From NCBI RefSeq assembly GCF_012163145.1, contig NZ_JAAVTX010000007.1, positions 372,001 through 436,000 on the forward strand: DNA of 64,000 nucleotides. The letters are read 5' to 3'. A program made the position numbers and the translations under genes. Position 1 is the stretch's first letter. The number at the start of each line of letters is the position of its first letter. The notes below the pieces were generated by a model that worked only from the letters and a program-made list of their open reading frames with translations, had not been told where the DNA came from and did not search any database. Shown one piece after another: positions 11,997 to 20,454 of this stretch. This DNA is from Falsiroseomonas frigidaquae (lineage in GTDB: Bacteria > Pseudomonadota > Alphaproteobacteria > Acetobacterales > Acetobacteraceae).

Positions 11997-13636
11997 CCCT
12001 CGCTCTCCTCGCCCTCGCCGCCCCTGCCCTGGCGCAGCCGGTGCGCGAAAGCCTGACCATCGGCATCACGCAATATCCTGCGACCTTCCACCCCAACATC
12101 GAATCCATGGCGGCGAAATCCTACATCGCCGGCTTCACCCGCCGCCCGCTGACGGCGCGGGACGCGGATTGGAACCTGACCTGCCTCGGCTGCGTCACCG
12201 TGCCGACGCTGGAGAACGGGCTGGCCGTTCTGGAACAGACGCCGGACGGCAAAGCCGGCATCCGGGTCACCTGGGAGCTGCGCGAGGGCTGGGCCTGGGG
12301 CGATGGAACGCCCGTCACGGCGGAAGACCTGCTATTCGCCTGGCAGGCCGGGCGGGACTTCTCCACCGGCTTCGGCGGCAGCGAATTCTACCGCCGCGCC
12401 TATGAGGCGATCGTCGAGGGGCCACGCCGCATCACGCTGCGCTTCGACCAGGTGACCTTCGAATACGGCGCCTCCGGCGACTGGGTGCCGCTGCCTGCTC
12501 ATGTCGAGCGCGCCCGCTGGGAAGCCGAGCCCCGCAGCTACCGCACCCGCAGCGCCTATGAGACGGAGCCCACCAACCCCGCCCTCTGGAACGGCCCGTA
12601 CCGCGTCACCGCCACCACCCCCGGCACCGGCGTGACGCTGGAGCGCAACGCGCATTGGTCGGGCCCCACCCCCGCCTTCCGGCGCATCCAGATCCGCACC
12701 ATCGAGAACACTGCGGCGCTGGAGGCACAGCTGCTGGCCGGGCAGCTCGACATGGTGGCGGGGGAGCTGGGCCTGCCGCTGGAACAGGTCTCGGCGCTGG
12801 AGCGTCGCGCGCGCGGCCGCTTCCGCTTCGAATACAAGCCGGGCCTGATCTACGAGCATCTGGACCTGATGCTGGACAACCCGGTGCTGGCCGACCGCCG
12901 CGTGCGCCAGGCGCTGATCCTGGCCACCGACCGCGCCCAGATCGTCGCGCGCCTCTATGAGAACCGCCAGCCCGTCGCCCATACCACCGTCAACCCGCTG
13001 GACGGCATGCATGACGATGCCGTCCGCCAATGGCCCTTCGACCCGGCCCGCGCGGCAGCCCTGCTGGCGGAGGCCGGCTGGACCCCCGGCCCGGACGGCA
13101 TCCGCCGCAACGCCGCGGGCGATCGCCTGACGCTGGAGCTGATGACCACCGCCGGCAACCGGTCCCGCGAGCAGGTGCAGCAGGTGATCCAGGGCATGTG
13201 GCGCCAGGCCGGCATCGAGGCGCGCATCCGCAACGAGCCGCCGCGTGTCTTCTTCGGCGAGACCGTCTCCCGCCGCCGCTTCACCGGCGCGGCGCTGTTC
13301 GCCTGGATCAGCAGCCCGGAGAATGTGCCGCGCACCACGCTGCATTCCGCCGAGATCCCCACTGCCGAGCGCAACTGGTCCGGCCAGAACTACACCGGCT
13401 TCCGCAATACGGAGATGGATGCGCTGCTGGAGGCCCTGCCCATCGAGCTGGACCGCGAGCGCCGCCGCGCGCTGTGGCACCGGCTGCAGGCGATCTATGC
13501 GGAGGAGCTGCCGGCGATCCCGCTCTGGTTCCGATCCGACGCGCATGTCTGGCCGCTGTGGCTGGAGGGGGTGCGGCCGACCGGGCACCTCAACGCGTCC
13601 TCGAACTGGGTGGAGCAGTGGCGGGTGGCGCGCTGA
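11978..13636 (+). CDS. Peptide-type ABC transporter substrate-binding protein (SBP_bac_5)
   Basis: A 552-residue periplasmic binding protein with a Sec signal peptide (residues 1-20, cleavage after ALA-Q). The family pattern is visible: TIGITQYPATFHPN, LREGWAWGDGTPVTAEDLLFAW, NPALWNGPYRVT, DNPVLADRRVRQALILATDR and TGFRNTEMDALL. Such proteins capture peptides or similar amphiphiles for DppB/DppC-type permeases, two of which follow. The start overlaps the toxin gene by 19 bases, and the stop shares an A with the start of the VOC gene (TGATG). The LGCVT and DNPVLADRR loops may set specificity, which is unknown. Confidence 0.88.
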   Translation: MAVRWLTLALLALAAPALAQPVRESLTIGITQYPATFHPNIESMAAKSYIAGFTRRPLTARDADWNLTCLGCVTVPTLENGLAVLEQTPDGKAGIRVTWELREGWAWGDGTPVTAEDLLFAWQAGRDFSTGFGGSEFYRRAYEAIVEGPRRITLRFDQVTFEYGASGDWVPLPAHVERARWEAEPRSYRTRSAYETEPTNPALWNGPYRVTATTPGTGVTLERNAHWSGPTPAFRRIQIRTIENTAALEAQLLAGQLDMVAGELGLPLEQVSALERRARGRFRFEYKPGLIYEHLDLMLDNPVLADRRVRQALILATDRAQIVARLYENRQPVAHTTVNPLDGMHDDAVRQWPFDPARAAALLAEAGWTPGPDGIRRNAAGDRLTLELMTTAGNRSREQVQQVIQGMWRQAGIEARIRNEPPRVFFGETVSRRRFTGAALFAWISSPENVPRTTLHSAEIPTAERNWSGQNYTGFRNTEMDALLEALPIELDRERRRALWHRLQAIYAEELPAIPLWFRSDAHVWPLWLEGVRPTGHLNASSNWVEQWRVAR

Positions 13637-14010
13637 TGCTGGACCACGTCTCCATCGCCATCGGGGCGCTGGACCGCGCCGCGCCCTTCTATGATGCGGT
13701 GATGCAGGCGCTGGGAGTGCCCTGCGTCTGGCGGGAAGACAGCGCGATCGGCTACGGCGCGCGCGATGCGGCCGGCTACCTGACCATCCGCGCCGGCACC
13801 GCCCCCGCAGGCCCCGGCTGCCACTGGGCTTTTCGCGCGCCCGACCGCGCCGCGGTGCGCGCCTTCCATGCGGCCGGGCTGGCCGCGGGCGGGCAGGATG
13901 ACGGCGCGCCAGGGCTGCGGCCGCACTACCACCCAGACTACTACGCCGCCTTCCTGCGCGACCCCGCCGGCAACCGCATCGAGGCCGTCTGCCACCAGGC
14001 CGAGGCATGA
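13636..14010 (+). CDS. VOC (glyoxalase/dioxygenase fold) family protein
   Basis: A 124-residue one-module VOC protein. It opens MLDHVSIAIGALDRAAPFYDAVMQALG, with the first-strand His as a metal ligand, and ends in the second half with YYAAFLRDPAGNRIEAVCH, giving the usual glutamate ligand. It lies inside the transporter operon: its ATG overlaps the stop of the binding-protein gene (TGATG) and its stop overlaps the permease start (ATGA). Lyase, isomerase or resistance functions are possible; the tight coupling suggests it acts on the imported compound. Confidence 0.82.
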   Translation: MLDHVSIAIGALDRAAPFYDAVMQALGVPCVWREDSAIGYGARDAAGYLTIRAGTAPAGPGCHWAFRAPDRAAVRAFHAAGLAAGGQDDGAPGLRPHYHPDYYAAFLRDPAGNRIEAVCHQAEA

Positions 14011-14939
14011 TTCGCCTGCTGGCGGGCCGCCTGCTGCAGATCGCGGTGACGCTGGCGCTGCTGTCGCTGGCGATGTTCCTGCTGATCGGCCTGATGCCGG
14101 GCGACCCGATCGACCTGGCGATCGCCGGCGACCCGCGGCTGACGGCGGAGGATGCGGCGCGGCTGCGCGCGCTGCACGGCTTGGATCAGCCGCTTCTCAC
14201 GCGCTACCTGGCTTGGGCCGCCGCGCTGCTGCGGGGTGAGTTCGGTTATTCGCGGCTGTTTGCGCAGCCGGTGGCGCAGATCATCGGGCCGGCGCTGGGC
14301 TCCACTCTGGTGCTGCTGGGGGCGGCGGTGGCGGTCTCGGCGCTGATCGGGCTTTCGCTCGGCGCGCTGGCTGCGATGCGGCCGCGTTTGGCGCCCTTTG
14401 CCGATGCCATCGCGATTCTGGGACAGTCGGCGCCCAGCTTCTGGCTCGGCATCCTGCTGATCATCGTCTTCGCCGTGACGCTGGGCTGGCTGCCGGCCGG
14501 TGGGTCGGCGGAAGCAGGCGGGTGGGAGGCGCTGCGCTTCCTGGTGCTGCCGGTGGCGACGCTGGCGATGGCGAACCTCGCGGCCTATGCGCGGCACAGC
14601 GCGGCGGAGCTGACGCAGGTGCTGCGCGCGCCATGGATCACCGCCGCCCGCGCCCGTGGCGTCGGCGAGATGCGCCTGCTGCTGCGCCACGCCGCGCCGA
14701 ATGCCGCCGTCCCGGTGCTGCAGGTGGCGGCGCTGGATGCCGGCAGCCTGGTGGGCGGCGCGCTGATCACGGAGACGCTGTTCGCGCGGCCGGGCATGGG
14801 CAAGCTGATCTACGATGCTGTGATGGGCAACGACACGAACCTGGCACTGGTGGCGCTGCTGCTGGTGGCGCTGGTGACCATGCTGGCGACGCTGGCGGCG
14901 GATCTCGGGCAAAGGGCGCTGGACCCGCGCCTGGCATGA
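14007..14939 (+). CDS. DppB-type ABC transporter permease
   Basis: A 310-residue inner-membrane permease with six predicted helices. Hallmarks of the DppB/OppB class are the MPGDP segment after helix 1, the LGLDQPL-like periplasmic stretch (here HGLDQPLLTRYL), QSAPSFWLGILL, and the cytoplasmic EAA loop ITAARARGVGEMRLLLRH (about 212-230), which docks the ATPase. ATG 14007 overlaps the VOC stop by 4 bases. A 154-base repeat-rich gap separates it from its partner permease, which is unusual for such a pair. Confidence 0.88.
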   Translation: MIRLLAGRLLQIAVTLALLSLAMFLLIGLMPGDPIDLAIAGDPRLTAEDAARLRALHGLDQPLLTRYLAWAAALLRGEFGYSRLFAQPVAQIIGPALGSTLVLLGAAVAVSALIGLSLGALAAMRPRLAPFADAIAILGQSAPSFWLGILLIIVFAVTLGWLPAGGSAEAGGWEALRFLVLPVATLAMANLAAYARHSAAELTQVLRAPWITAARARGVGEMRLLLRHAAPNAAVPVLQVAALDAGSLVGGALITETLFARPGMGKLIYDAVMGNDTNLALVALLLVALVTMLATLAADLGQRALDPRLA

Positions 14940-14955
14940 GGGGCGTCGCGCTGCT

Positions 14956-15082
14956 CCCTCCCCCCTCAAAGGGGGGAGGGTCGGGGTGGGGGGTCGGCGC
15001 GCGCGTACCGATTCGTCGCGCCCCCCCCACCCCGACCAGCCTTAGGCGTCGCGGCAGTGCCGCAACCCCCCGCAAGCGGGGG
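14956..15082. repeat. Composite G/C-rich palindromic repeat inside the permease operon
   Basis: Three inverted repeats lie in the gap between the two permease genes. They are a 10-bp C/G stem (14956-14965 with 14971-14980), a 13-bp stem (14981-14993 with 15023-15035), and a 7-bp stem (15067-15073 with 15076-15082). The last abuts the GGAGGGA ribosome site of the gene starting at 15094. The composition looks like a dispersed intergenic repeat of high-GC alphaproteobacteria (from memory, not checked). It would fold strongly in RNA and could weaken expression of the second permease. Confidence 0.6.
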
Positions 15083-15093
15083 AGGGAGCGCCC

Positions 15094-15909
15094 ATGAGGC
15101 TCCGACTGGGCATTCTCCTGCTCGGCCTTCTGGCGGCGGGCGGGCTGGCCGCGCCATGGGTGGCGGGCTGGCTCGGGCTCGATCCCTTCGCGCCGGACCT
15201 GTTCAACCGCTTCGCCCCCGCCTCCGCCACCAATCCGCTCGGCACGGATGATCTCGGGCGCGACGTGCTGCTGCGGCTGCTGGAAGGCGCGCGGGTTTCG
15301 CTGGCCGTGGGCGTGGCGACGGCGCTCGCGGCGACCCTGCTCGGCACCAGCATCGGGCTGCTGGCGGCCTGGCGCGGTGGCGTTGTGGATGCGGTGCTGA
15401 TGCGGCTGGCGGATGGGCTGCTCGCGCTGCCGGCCCTGCCGGTGCTGGTGGTGCTGGCGGCCGCCGATACCGGGCGGATCGGCCTGCCGCGCGGGGAAGC
15501 CGCCTCCGACATTGTCCGGATCGTCGCCATCCTGTCCGTCTTCGGCTGGGTCGGCGTGGCGCGGCTGGCGCGCGCGGCGGCACTCTCCGTGCTCGCGCGG
15601 GATTATGTGCGGGCGGCCCGCGCGCTCGGCGCCGGGGAGGGCCGCGTGCTCGCCCGCCACGTGCTGCCCAATATCGCCGGGCCGATTGCCATCGCCGCCG
15701 CGCTGACCGTGGCGGGCGCCATCCTGGCCGAAAGCACGCTGAGCTTCCTGGGCCTCGGCATCGCGCCCCCGGCGGCGAGCTGGGGCAATATGCTGGCGAA
15801 TGCGCAGGATCTGGTGTTCAGCGCGCCCTGGGTCGCGGTCTGGCCGGGGCTTGCCATCCTTGCCGCGGTGGCAGGCTGCACGCTGGTGGCGGACGGGCTG
15901 CGGCGGTAA
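15094..15909 (+). CDS. DppC-type ABC transporter permease
   Basis: A 271-residue partner permease. The N-terminal NPLGTDDLGRDVLLRLLEGARVSL segment and the EAA loop YVRAARALGAGEGRVLARH (about 170-188) are diagnostic, followed by AESTLSFLGLGIAPPAASWG. ATG 15094 has GGAGGG 7 bases upstream. Dipeptide-type systems need two ATPases (DppD/DppF); none follows, and the next gene 26 bases downstream is a MetE-like protein. The ATPases must be encoded elsewhere or shared with another system. The protein is on the short side for the family (usually 280-300 aa), mainly at the N-terminus. Confidence 0.88.
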   Translation: MRLRLGILLLGLLAAGGLAAPWVAGWLGLDPFAPDLFNRFAPASATNPLGTDDLGRDVLLRLLEGARVSLAVGVATALAATLLGTSIGLLAAWRGGVVDAVLMRLADGLLALPALPVLVVLAAADTGRIGLPRGEAASDIVRIVAILSVFGWVGVARLARAAALSVLARDYVRAARALGAGEGRVLARHVLPNIAGPIAIAAALTVAGAILAESTLSFLGLGIAPPAASWGNMLANAQDLVFSAPWVAVWPGLAILAAVAGCTLVADGLRR

Positions 15910-15935
15910 GGTTTTCGCAAATCGAGGGAAAAGCC

Positions 15936-17105
15936 ATGGCCATCGGTGCGGACCGTATCCTGACCACCCATACCGGCAGCCTGCCGCGCCCGCGCGCCCT
16001 CACCCGCCTGCACGCCCGCCGTGCCCGCGGCGAGCAGGTGGATGCGGCGGAGCTGGAGGCCGCGGCGCAGGCGGCGGTGGCCGCCATCGTGCCGAAGCAG
16101 ATCGCCGCCGGCATCGACATCCCCAACAATGGCGAGCAGGGCCGCGAATCCTTCGTGCTGTATCTGCGCGACCGGCTAACCGGGCTGGGCGGCGAAAGCC
16201 TGCGCGGCGGCTGGCAGGACATCGACGCCTATCCGGAATTCAAGGCCGACCTCCAGGCCGCCAATGCGGGCAAGGAGACGGCGAGCATGACGGCGAACCT
16301 GCCCGCCGCGGTGGATGATGTGCGCTACATCGGCGACGCGGCGATGGGCGCCGAATGTGCCGAATTCGCTCGCGCTTTGGCGCCCGCCAAGGGACAGTAT
16401 CGGGAGGCCTTCCTCGCCGCCCCCTCCCCCGGCATCGTCGCCGCCGTGGTGCAGAACCAGCACTACGATACCGAGGAAGCCTATCTGGCGGCGCTGGCCA
16501 CGGCGCTGCGCCAGGAATACCGGGCGATCCTCGACGCCGGCTTCCTGCTGCAGCTGGATTGCCCGGACCTCGCGCTGGAACGCCACGCCTCCTACCAGGA
16601 CCGGCCGCTGTCGGATTTCATCGGCTTCTGCGAGCGCGTGGTCACCGCCATCAACCGCGCGATCGAGGATCTGCCGAAAGACCGCATCCGCCTGCATGTC
16701 TGCTGGGGCAATTACGAGGGCCCGCATGATGCCGACGTGCCGCTGGCCGATATCCTGCCCACCATCCTGCAGGCCCGGGTGGGCGGCTTCGTGCTGCCCT
16801 TCGCCAATCCGCGCCACGCGCATGAGCACCGGCTGTTCCGCAAGCACCCCTTGGCGGAGGACCAGATCCTGGTCGCCGGCGTGATCGACACGCTGACCAA
16901 TTTTGTCGAGCACCCGGAGGTGGTGGCCGAACGGCTGCAGCGGATCGCGGAGAGCCTCGGCGACCCGAAGCGCCTGCTCGCCGGCACCGATTGCGGCTTC
17001 GATACCGCCGCCGGCCGCGGCCGGGTTTCCTCCGACGTCGTCTGGGCGAAGCTCCGCAGCATGGCCGATGGCGCGCGCCTGGCCACCGAAAGGCTGCGCC
17101 CCTGA
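15936..17105 (+). CDS. MetE C-terminal-domain-like (cobalamin-independent methyltransferase) protein
   Basis: A 389-residue protein corresponding to only the catalytic barrel of MetE. Probable zinc ligands are the HxC in RLHVCWGNYEGP (about 253-255) and the cysteine in LAGTDCGFDT (about 351). The N-terminal TTHTGSLPRP is the usual substrate-side loop. Stand-alone versions include archaeal methionine synthases and enzymes acting on other thiols such as coenzyme M adducts, so methionine synthesis should not be assumed. The start is ATG 15936 with GAGGGAAA upstream. A Bug receptor gene follows by about 100 bases, suggesting a catabolic or uptake link. Confidence 0.8.
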   Translation: MAIGADRILTTHTGSLPRPRALTRLHARRARGEQVDAAELEAAAQAAVAAIVPKQIAAGIDIPNNGEQGRESFVLYLRDRLTGLGGESLRGGWQDIDAYPEFKADLQAANAGKETASMTANLPAAVDDVRYIGDAAMGAECAEFARALAPAKGQYREAFLAAPSPGIVAAVVQNQHYDTEEAYLAALATALRQEYRAILDAGFLLQLDCPDLALERHASYQDRPLSDFIGFCERVVTAINRAIEDLPKDRIRLHVCWGNYEGPHDADVPLADILPTILQARVGGFVLPFANPRHAHEHRLFRKHPLAEDQILVAGVIDTLTNFVEHPEVVAERLQRIAESLGDPKRLLAGTDCGFDTAAGRGRVSSDVVWAKLRSMADGARLATERLRP

Positions 17106-17206
17106 TGTGCTGGCTCTGCACCATCCGCCGCCCGAAGCCCCTACCAAAACCAAGGCCGAAACCGGCCGAGCCTGTGCCGGCCAAGCCAATGAAGGAGAGA
17201 AACGCC

Positions 17207-18181
17207 ATGCTCCGCCGATTCCTGTTGGGTGCCGCAGCCGCGCTGCTGGCCGCCGCACCCGCCTTCGCCCAACCGGCCGCCTGGCCGGGCAACCGGCAGG
17301 TCCGCATCCTCATCACCTACCCGCCCGGCGGCACCAGCGACTTCGTCGCGCGGCTGCTGGCGCAAAGGCTGGGCGAGCAGACCGGCGGGAATTTCGTGGT
17401 GGACAACCGCTCCGGCGGCGGCGGCATCATCGGCTGGACCAATGTGGTGCGCTCGGCCAATGACGGCACGACGCTGCTGCTGACCGACAATTCGCTGGCC
17501 ACCGCGCCGCCGCTGTATCCGAATCTCGGCTTCGACGTGCGGACGGACTTCACGCCGATCTCGCTGATGGTGGACTACCCGACCGTCTTCGTGGTGCCCG
17601 GCAATGCCCCCGCCCGCACGCTGCGCGACTATATCGAGGCGGCGCGCGGCCAGCCGGCGGATGCGAATTTCTACGGCTCCATGGGCTCCGGCTCCTCGCC
17701 GCATCTCTATACGGAATACCTGCAGGACATCACGAACATCCGGCTGACCCATGTGCCCTATCGCGGCATGGGTCCGGCCTTCCTCGACCTGATGGCCGGG
17801 CGTGTCGGCCTGCTGATCGCGGCGCCGCCCACCGTGCTGGGCGCGGTGCGGGACGGCAGGGCGCGGGCGATCGCCATCGGCACCACGGGTGGGCGGATTC
17901 CCGCCTTGCCGGATGTGCCGACGGCGAAGGAGCTCGGCTACGACTTCACCTATTCCTTCTGGTACGGGCTGCTCGGCCCGCGCGGAATGGACCCGGTGCT
18001 GGTCGCGCAGATCCGCGGCGAGGTGAACAAGGTGCTCGCCAACCCCGAGGTGCGGGATCGTTTCGTGCAGCAGGGCGCGACGCCGGTGGCGGGCGATGGC
18101 GCGGCGCTGGCGGCGGTGATGGAAAGCGACCTGGCGCGGTGGAGCGCCGTGGTGCGGGAGAAGGGAATTACGGTGCAGTAA
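17207..18181 (+). CDS. Bug/TctC-family periplasmic solute receptor
   Basis: A 324-residue receptor with a Sec signal (1-21, ending AFA-Q). Bug-family landmarks are VRILITYPPGGTSDFVARLLA, NRSGGGGIIGW, HVPYRGMGPAFLDLMAGRV and the ALPDVPTAKELGY segment near the end. These proteins bind small carboxylates or amides in the periplasm and normally serve a TctAB membrane pair; no tctA or tctB is nearby. ATG 17207 follows GAAGGAGAG. It lies downstream of the MetE-like gene and may be cotranscribed with it. Confidence 0.88.
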   Translation: MLRRFLLGAAAALLAAAPAFAQPAAWPGNRQVRILITYPPGGTSDFVARLLAQRLGEQTGGNFVVDNRSGGGGIIGWTNVVRSANDGTTLLLTDNSLATAPPLYPNLGFDVRTDFTPISLMVDYPTVFVVPGNAPARTLRDYIEAARGQPADANFYGSMGSGSSPHLYTEYLQDITNIRLTHVPYRGMGPAFLDLMAGRVGLLIAAPPTVLGAVRDGRARAIAIGTTGGRIPALPDVPTAKELGYDFTYSFWYGLLGPRGMDPVLVAQIRGEVNKVLANPEVRDRFVQQGATPVAGDGAALAAVMESDLARWSAVVREKGITVQ

Positions 18182-18205
18182 AAGGCGTTTCCTCGGTGGC
18201 GTCCG

Positions 18206-18234
18206 GCGTCATCGATCCGTCATTCAACTGACGA
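18206..18234 (+). promoter_or_regulatory. Candidate Pho box (three 7-mers at 11-base period)
   Basis: GCGTCAT, CCGTCAT and CTGACGA occur with exact 4-base spacers, the layout of PhoB boxes (CTGTCAT repeats every 11 bases). Matches to CTGTCAT are 5, 6 and 4 of 7. The same bases also contain the inverted repeat CGTCA-N6-TGACG, so another operator reading is possible. It lies 60-88 bases before the phoX start, the right place for control by phosphate limitation. Confidence 0.45.
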
Positions 18235-18247
18235 ATGCCTGTTGCCT

Positions 18248-18283
18248 TGGCGAGTCTAAGCTTGGTCACCAAGCAACTCGCCA
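18248..18283 (+). promoter_or_regulatory. Nested stem-loop in the phoX leader
   Basis: Outer arms 18248-18255 and 18276-18283 (TGGCGAGT/ACTCGCCA) enclose a second hairpin 18260-18274 (GCTTGG-TCA-CCAAGC). The structure ends at the first base of the AGGA ribosome site, 10 bases before the ATG. It could modulate translation or mark a processed leader; no known riboswitch class is recognised. Confidence 0.4.
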
Positions 18284-18293
18284 GGACAGCAAC

Positions 18294-20351
18294 ATGCCGG
18301 ACGATCTCCGCCACGTGGACTATGATCTCGAGGCGGGTGACGAGGTGCCCTCCAACACCTCCGCCAACCCGCGCTTCACCGACATCGCCGAGGCCCGGCT
18401 GGGCCGTCGTGGCATGCTGGTGGGTGGCCTCGGTGCCGCCATCAGCGGCTTCATCGGCGCCGGCCGCCCGGCTGCTGCCCAAGGTAGCAGCCAGGGTGGC
18501 GCCCAGGCCGCGAGCCAGGGTCCGGTCATCGGCTTCAAGCCCGTGCCGATCAGCGCCAACGACACCGTGGTGGTGCCGGAGGGCTATTCGGTCCAGGTGA
18601 TGATCCCGCAGGGCACGCCGCTGAGCGGCCAGCCCGCCGGCAAGACCCCCGCCGAGATGACCGCCGCCGAACAGGGCATGGCGATCGGCGCGCACCATGA
18701 CGGCATGCACTTCTTCCCGATCGAGGGCCGCCACCCAGAGCAGGGCAGCAGCACCGATGGCCTGCTCGTGCTGAACCACGAATACATCGAGCCGCGCACG
18801 ATGCATGCCCGCGCGAAAGGCATGTCCATCGGCAGCGGCCGCATGCCGGTGACGGATGACCGTCGTGAGGCGGAGGAGGTGCAGAAGGAGATCAACGCCC
18901 ATGGCGTCTCCATCGTGCGCGTCGCCCGCCAGGCGGATGGCAAATGGGCGGTGGTGGCCGACCCGCGCAGCCGCCGCATCACCGCCGCCACGCCGACGGA
19001 GATCGCCGGCCCTGTGCGCGGCCATGCGCTGGTCCGCACCAAGTACAGCCCGGACGGCACCCGCGTGCGCGGCACACTCAACAACTGCGCGCATGGCTAC
19101 ACGCCCTGGAACACCTACCTGACCTGCGAGGAGAACTGGGCGGGCTACTTCCGCAACCTCGACCAGCAGGACCAGAAGCCGAACCTGCCGCGCGAACAGG
19201 CCCGCTACGGCGTGCCGACCGGCCAGGGCCGCTACAACTGGGACCAGGCGGCGAATGGCGCGGATGAGTTCATCCGCTTCAACGTCTCCTCGACCGGCGC
19301 CGATGCCACGCAGGACTACCGCAACGAGGTGAATGCCTTCGGCTGGATCGTCGAGATCGATCCCTTCAACCCGGGCGCCATGCCGGCGAAGCGCACCGCG
19401 CTCGGCCGCTTCGCGCATGAGGGCATCGTCTTCGCCCCGGCCCGCGAGGGCCAGCCGGTGGTCGCCTATTCGGGCGACGATTCGCGCTTCGAATACATCT
19501 ACAAATTCGTCTCCGCCCGCCCCTTCAACCGTGCCACGGCCAACGGCGCGCTGCTGGATGAGGGCACGCTGTACGCCGCGAAGTTCAACGCGGATGGCAG
19601 CGGCGAGTGGCTGCCGCTGGTGCATGGCCAGGGCCCGCTGACCGCGGCCAATGGCTTCGCCGACCAGGGGGAGGTTCTGGTGAACACCCGCCTGGCCGCC
19701 GATGCGGTCGGCGCCACCAAGATGGACCGGCCGGAATGGGGCGCCGTCGATCCGCGCGACGGGCGGGTGTACTTCACCCTGACCAACAACACCCGCCGCA
19801 CCGAGGCGCAGGTGGACCCGGCCAACCCGCGCGCCCGCAACCAGTTCGGCCAGATCATCCGCTGGCGCGAGGCGAATGACGACCACGCCGCCACCCGCTT
19901 CGCCTGGGACCTGTTCCTGATCGCCGGCCCCGAGGACAGCAGCCGCATCGCCGGCAATGCCTCGGTGAACGCCGACAACATGCTGGCCTGCCCGGATGGC
20001 CTGTGGTTCGACGCGGATAGCCGCCTGTGGATCCAGACCGATATCGGCGAGAGCGAACAGCTCAAGGGCGACCTCGCCCCCTTCGGCAACAACCAGATGC
20101 TCTGCGCCAACCCGATCACCGGCGAGATGCGGCGCTTCCTGACCGGCCCGAACGGCCAGGAGATCACCGGCGTGGTCACCACGCCGGACCGGCGCACGAT
20201 GTTCGTGAACGTCCAGCATCCGGGCGCCACCACCAGCCCCGCGGATTGGGCGGCGGGCAAGCCCAATACCAGCTTCCCGAATGGCAGCGGCGTGCCGCTT
20301 TCGGCCACGCTGGTGATCACGAAGAACGACGGCGGCATCATCGGCACCTGA
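18294..20351 (+). CDS. phoX: PhoX-family alkaline phosphatase-like protein
   Basis: A 685-residue protein of the PhoX (DUF839) family, which forms a beta-propeller with calcium and iron at the active site and releases phosphate from organophosphates in the periplasm. A Tat signal is present after a long n-region: LGRRGMLVGG followed by a hydrophobic stretch and AAAQ (about 36-63). Family landmarks are VLNHEYIEPR, LNNCAHGYTPWNTYLTCEEN, YSGDDSRFEYIYKF, and PDGLWFDADSRLWIQTD. A Pho-box-like element and a stem-loop precede it, and a strong intrinsic terminator follows. Some family members act on other substrates, so phosphatase activity is a family-based assignment. Confidence 0.85.
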   Translation: MPDDLRHVDYDLEAGDEVPSNTSANPRFTDIAEARLGRRGMLVGGLGAAISGFIGAGRPAAAQGSSQGGAQAASQGPVIGFKPVPISANDTVVVPEGYSVQVMIPQGTPLSGQPAGKTPAEMTAAEQGMAIGAHHDGMHFFPIEGRHPEQGSSTDGLLVLNHEYIEPRTMHARAKGMSIGSGRMPVTDDRREAEEVQKEINAHGVSIVRVARQADGKWAVVADPRSRRITAATPTEIAGPVRGHALVRTKYSPDGTRVRGTLNNCAHGYTPWNTYLTCEENWAGYFRNLDQQDQKPNLPREQARYGVPTGQGRYNWDQAANGADEFIRFNVSSTGADATQDYRNEVNAFGWIVEIDPFNPGAMPAKRTALGRFAHEGIVFAPAREGQPVVAYSGDDSRFEYIYKFVSARPFNRATANGALLDEGTLYAAKFNADGSGEWLPLVHGQGPLTAANGFADQGEVLVNTRLAADAVGATKMDRPEWGAVDPRDGRVYFTLTNNTRRTEAQVDPANPRARNQFGQIIRWREANDDHAATRFAWDLFLIAGPEDSSRIAGNASVNADNMLACPDGLWFDADSRLWIQTDIGESEQLKGDLAPFGNNQMLCANPITGEMRRFLTGPNGQEITGVVTTPDRRTMFVNVQHPGATTSPADWAAGKPNTSFPNGSGVPLSATLVITKNDGGIIGT

Positions 20352-20412
20352 AGCCGCCACCAAGGCGGAGGCACCTGGACAACGGGTGTCCTTCGCACCC
20401 CCCCACACCCAA

Positions 20413-20445
20413 CCCTCTCCCCCCTGCGGGGGGAGAGGGCTTTTT
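20413..20445 (+). terminator. Intrinsic terminator after phoX
   Basis: A perfect 12-bp stem (20413-20424 with 20428-20439, C/G and T/A pattern CCCTCTCCCCCC) with a 3-base loop is followed by CTTTTT. It lies 62 bases past the phoX stop and just inside the gap before the convergent oxidoreductase gene. Confidence 0.85.
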
Positions 20446-20454
20446 CGCAGCCGG

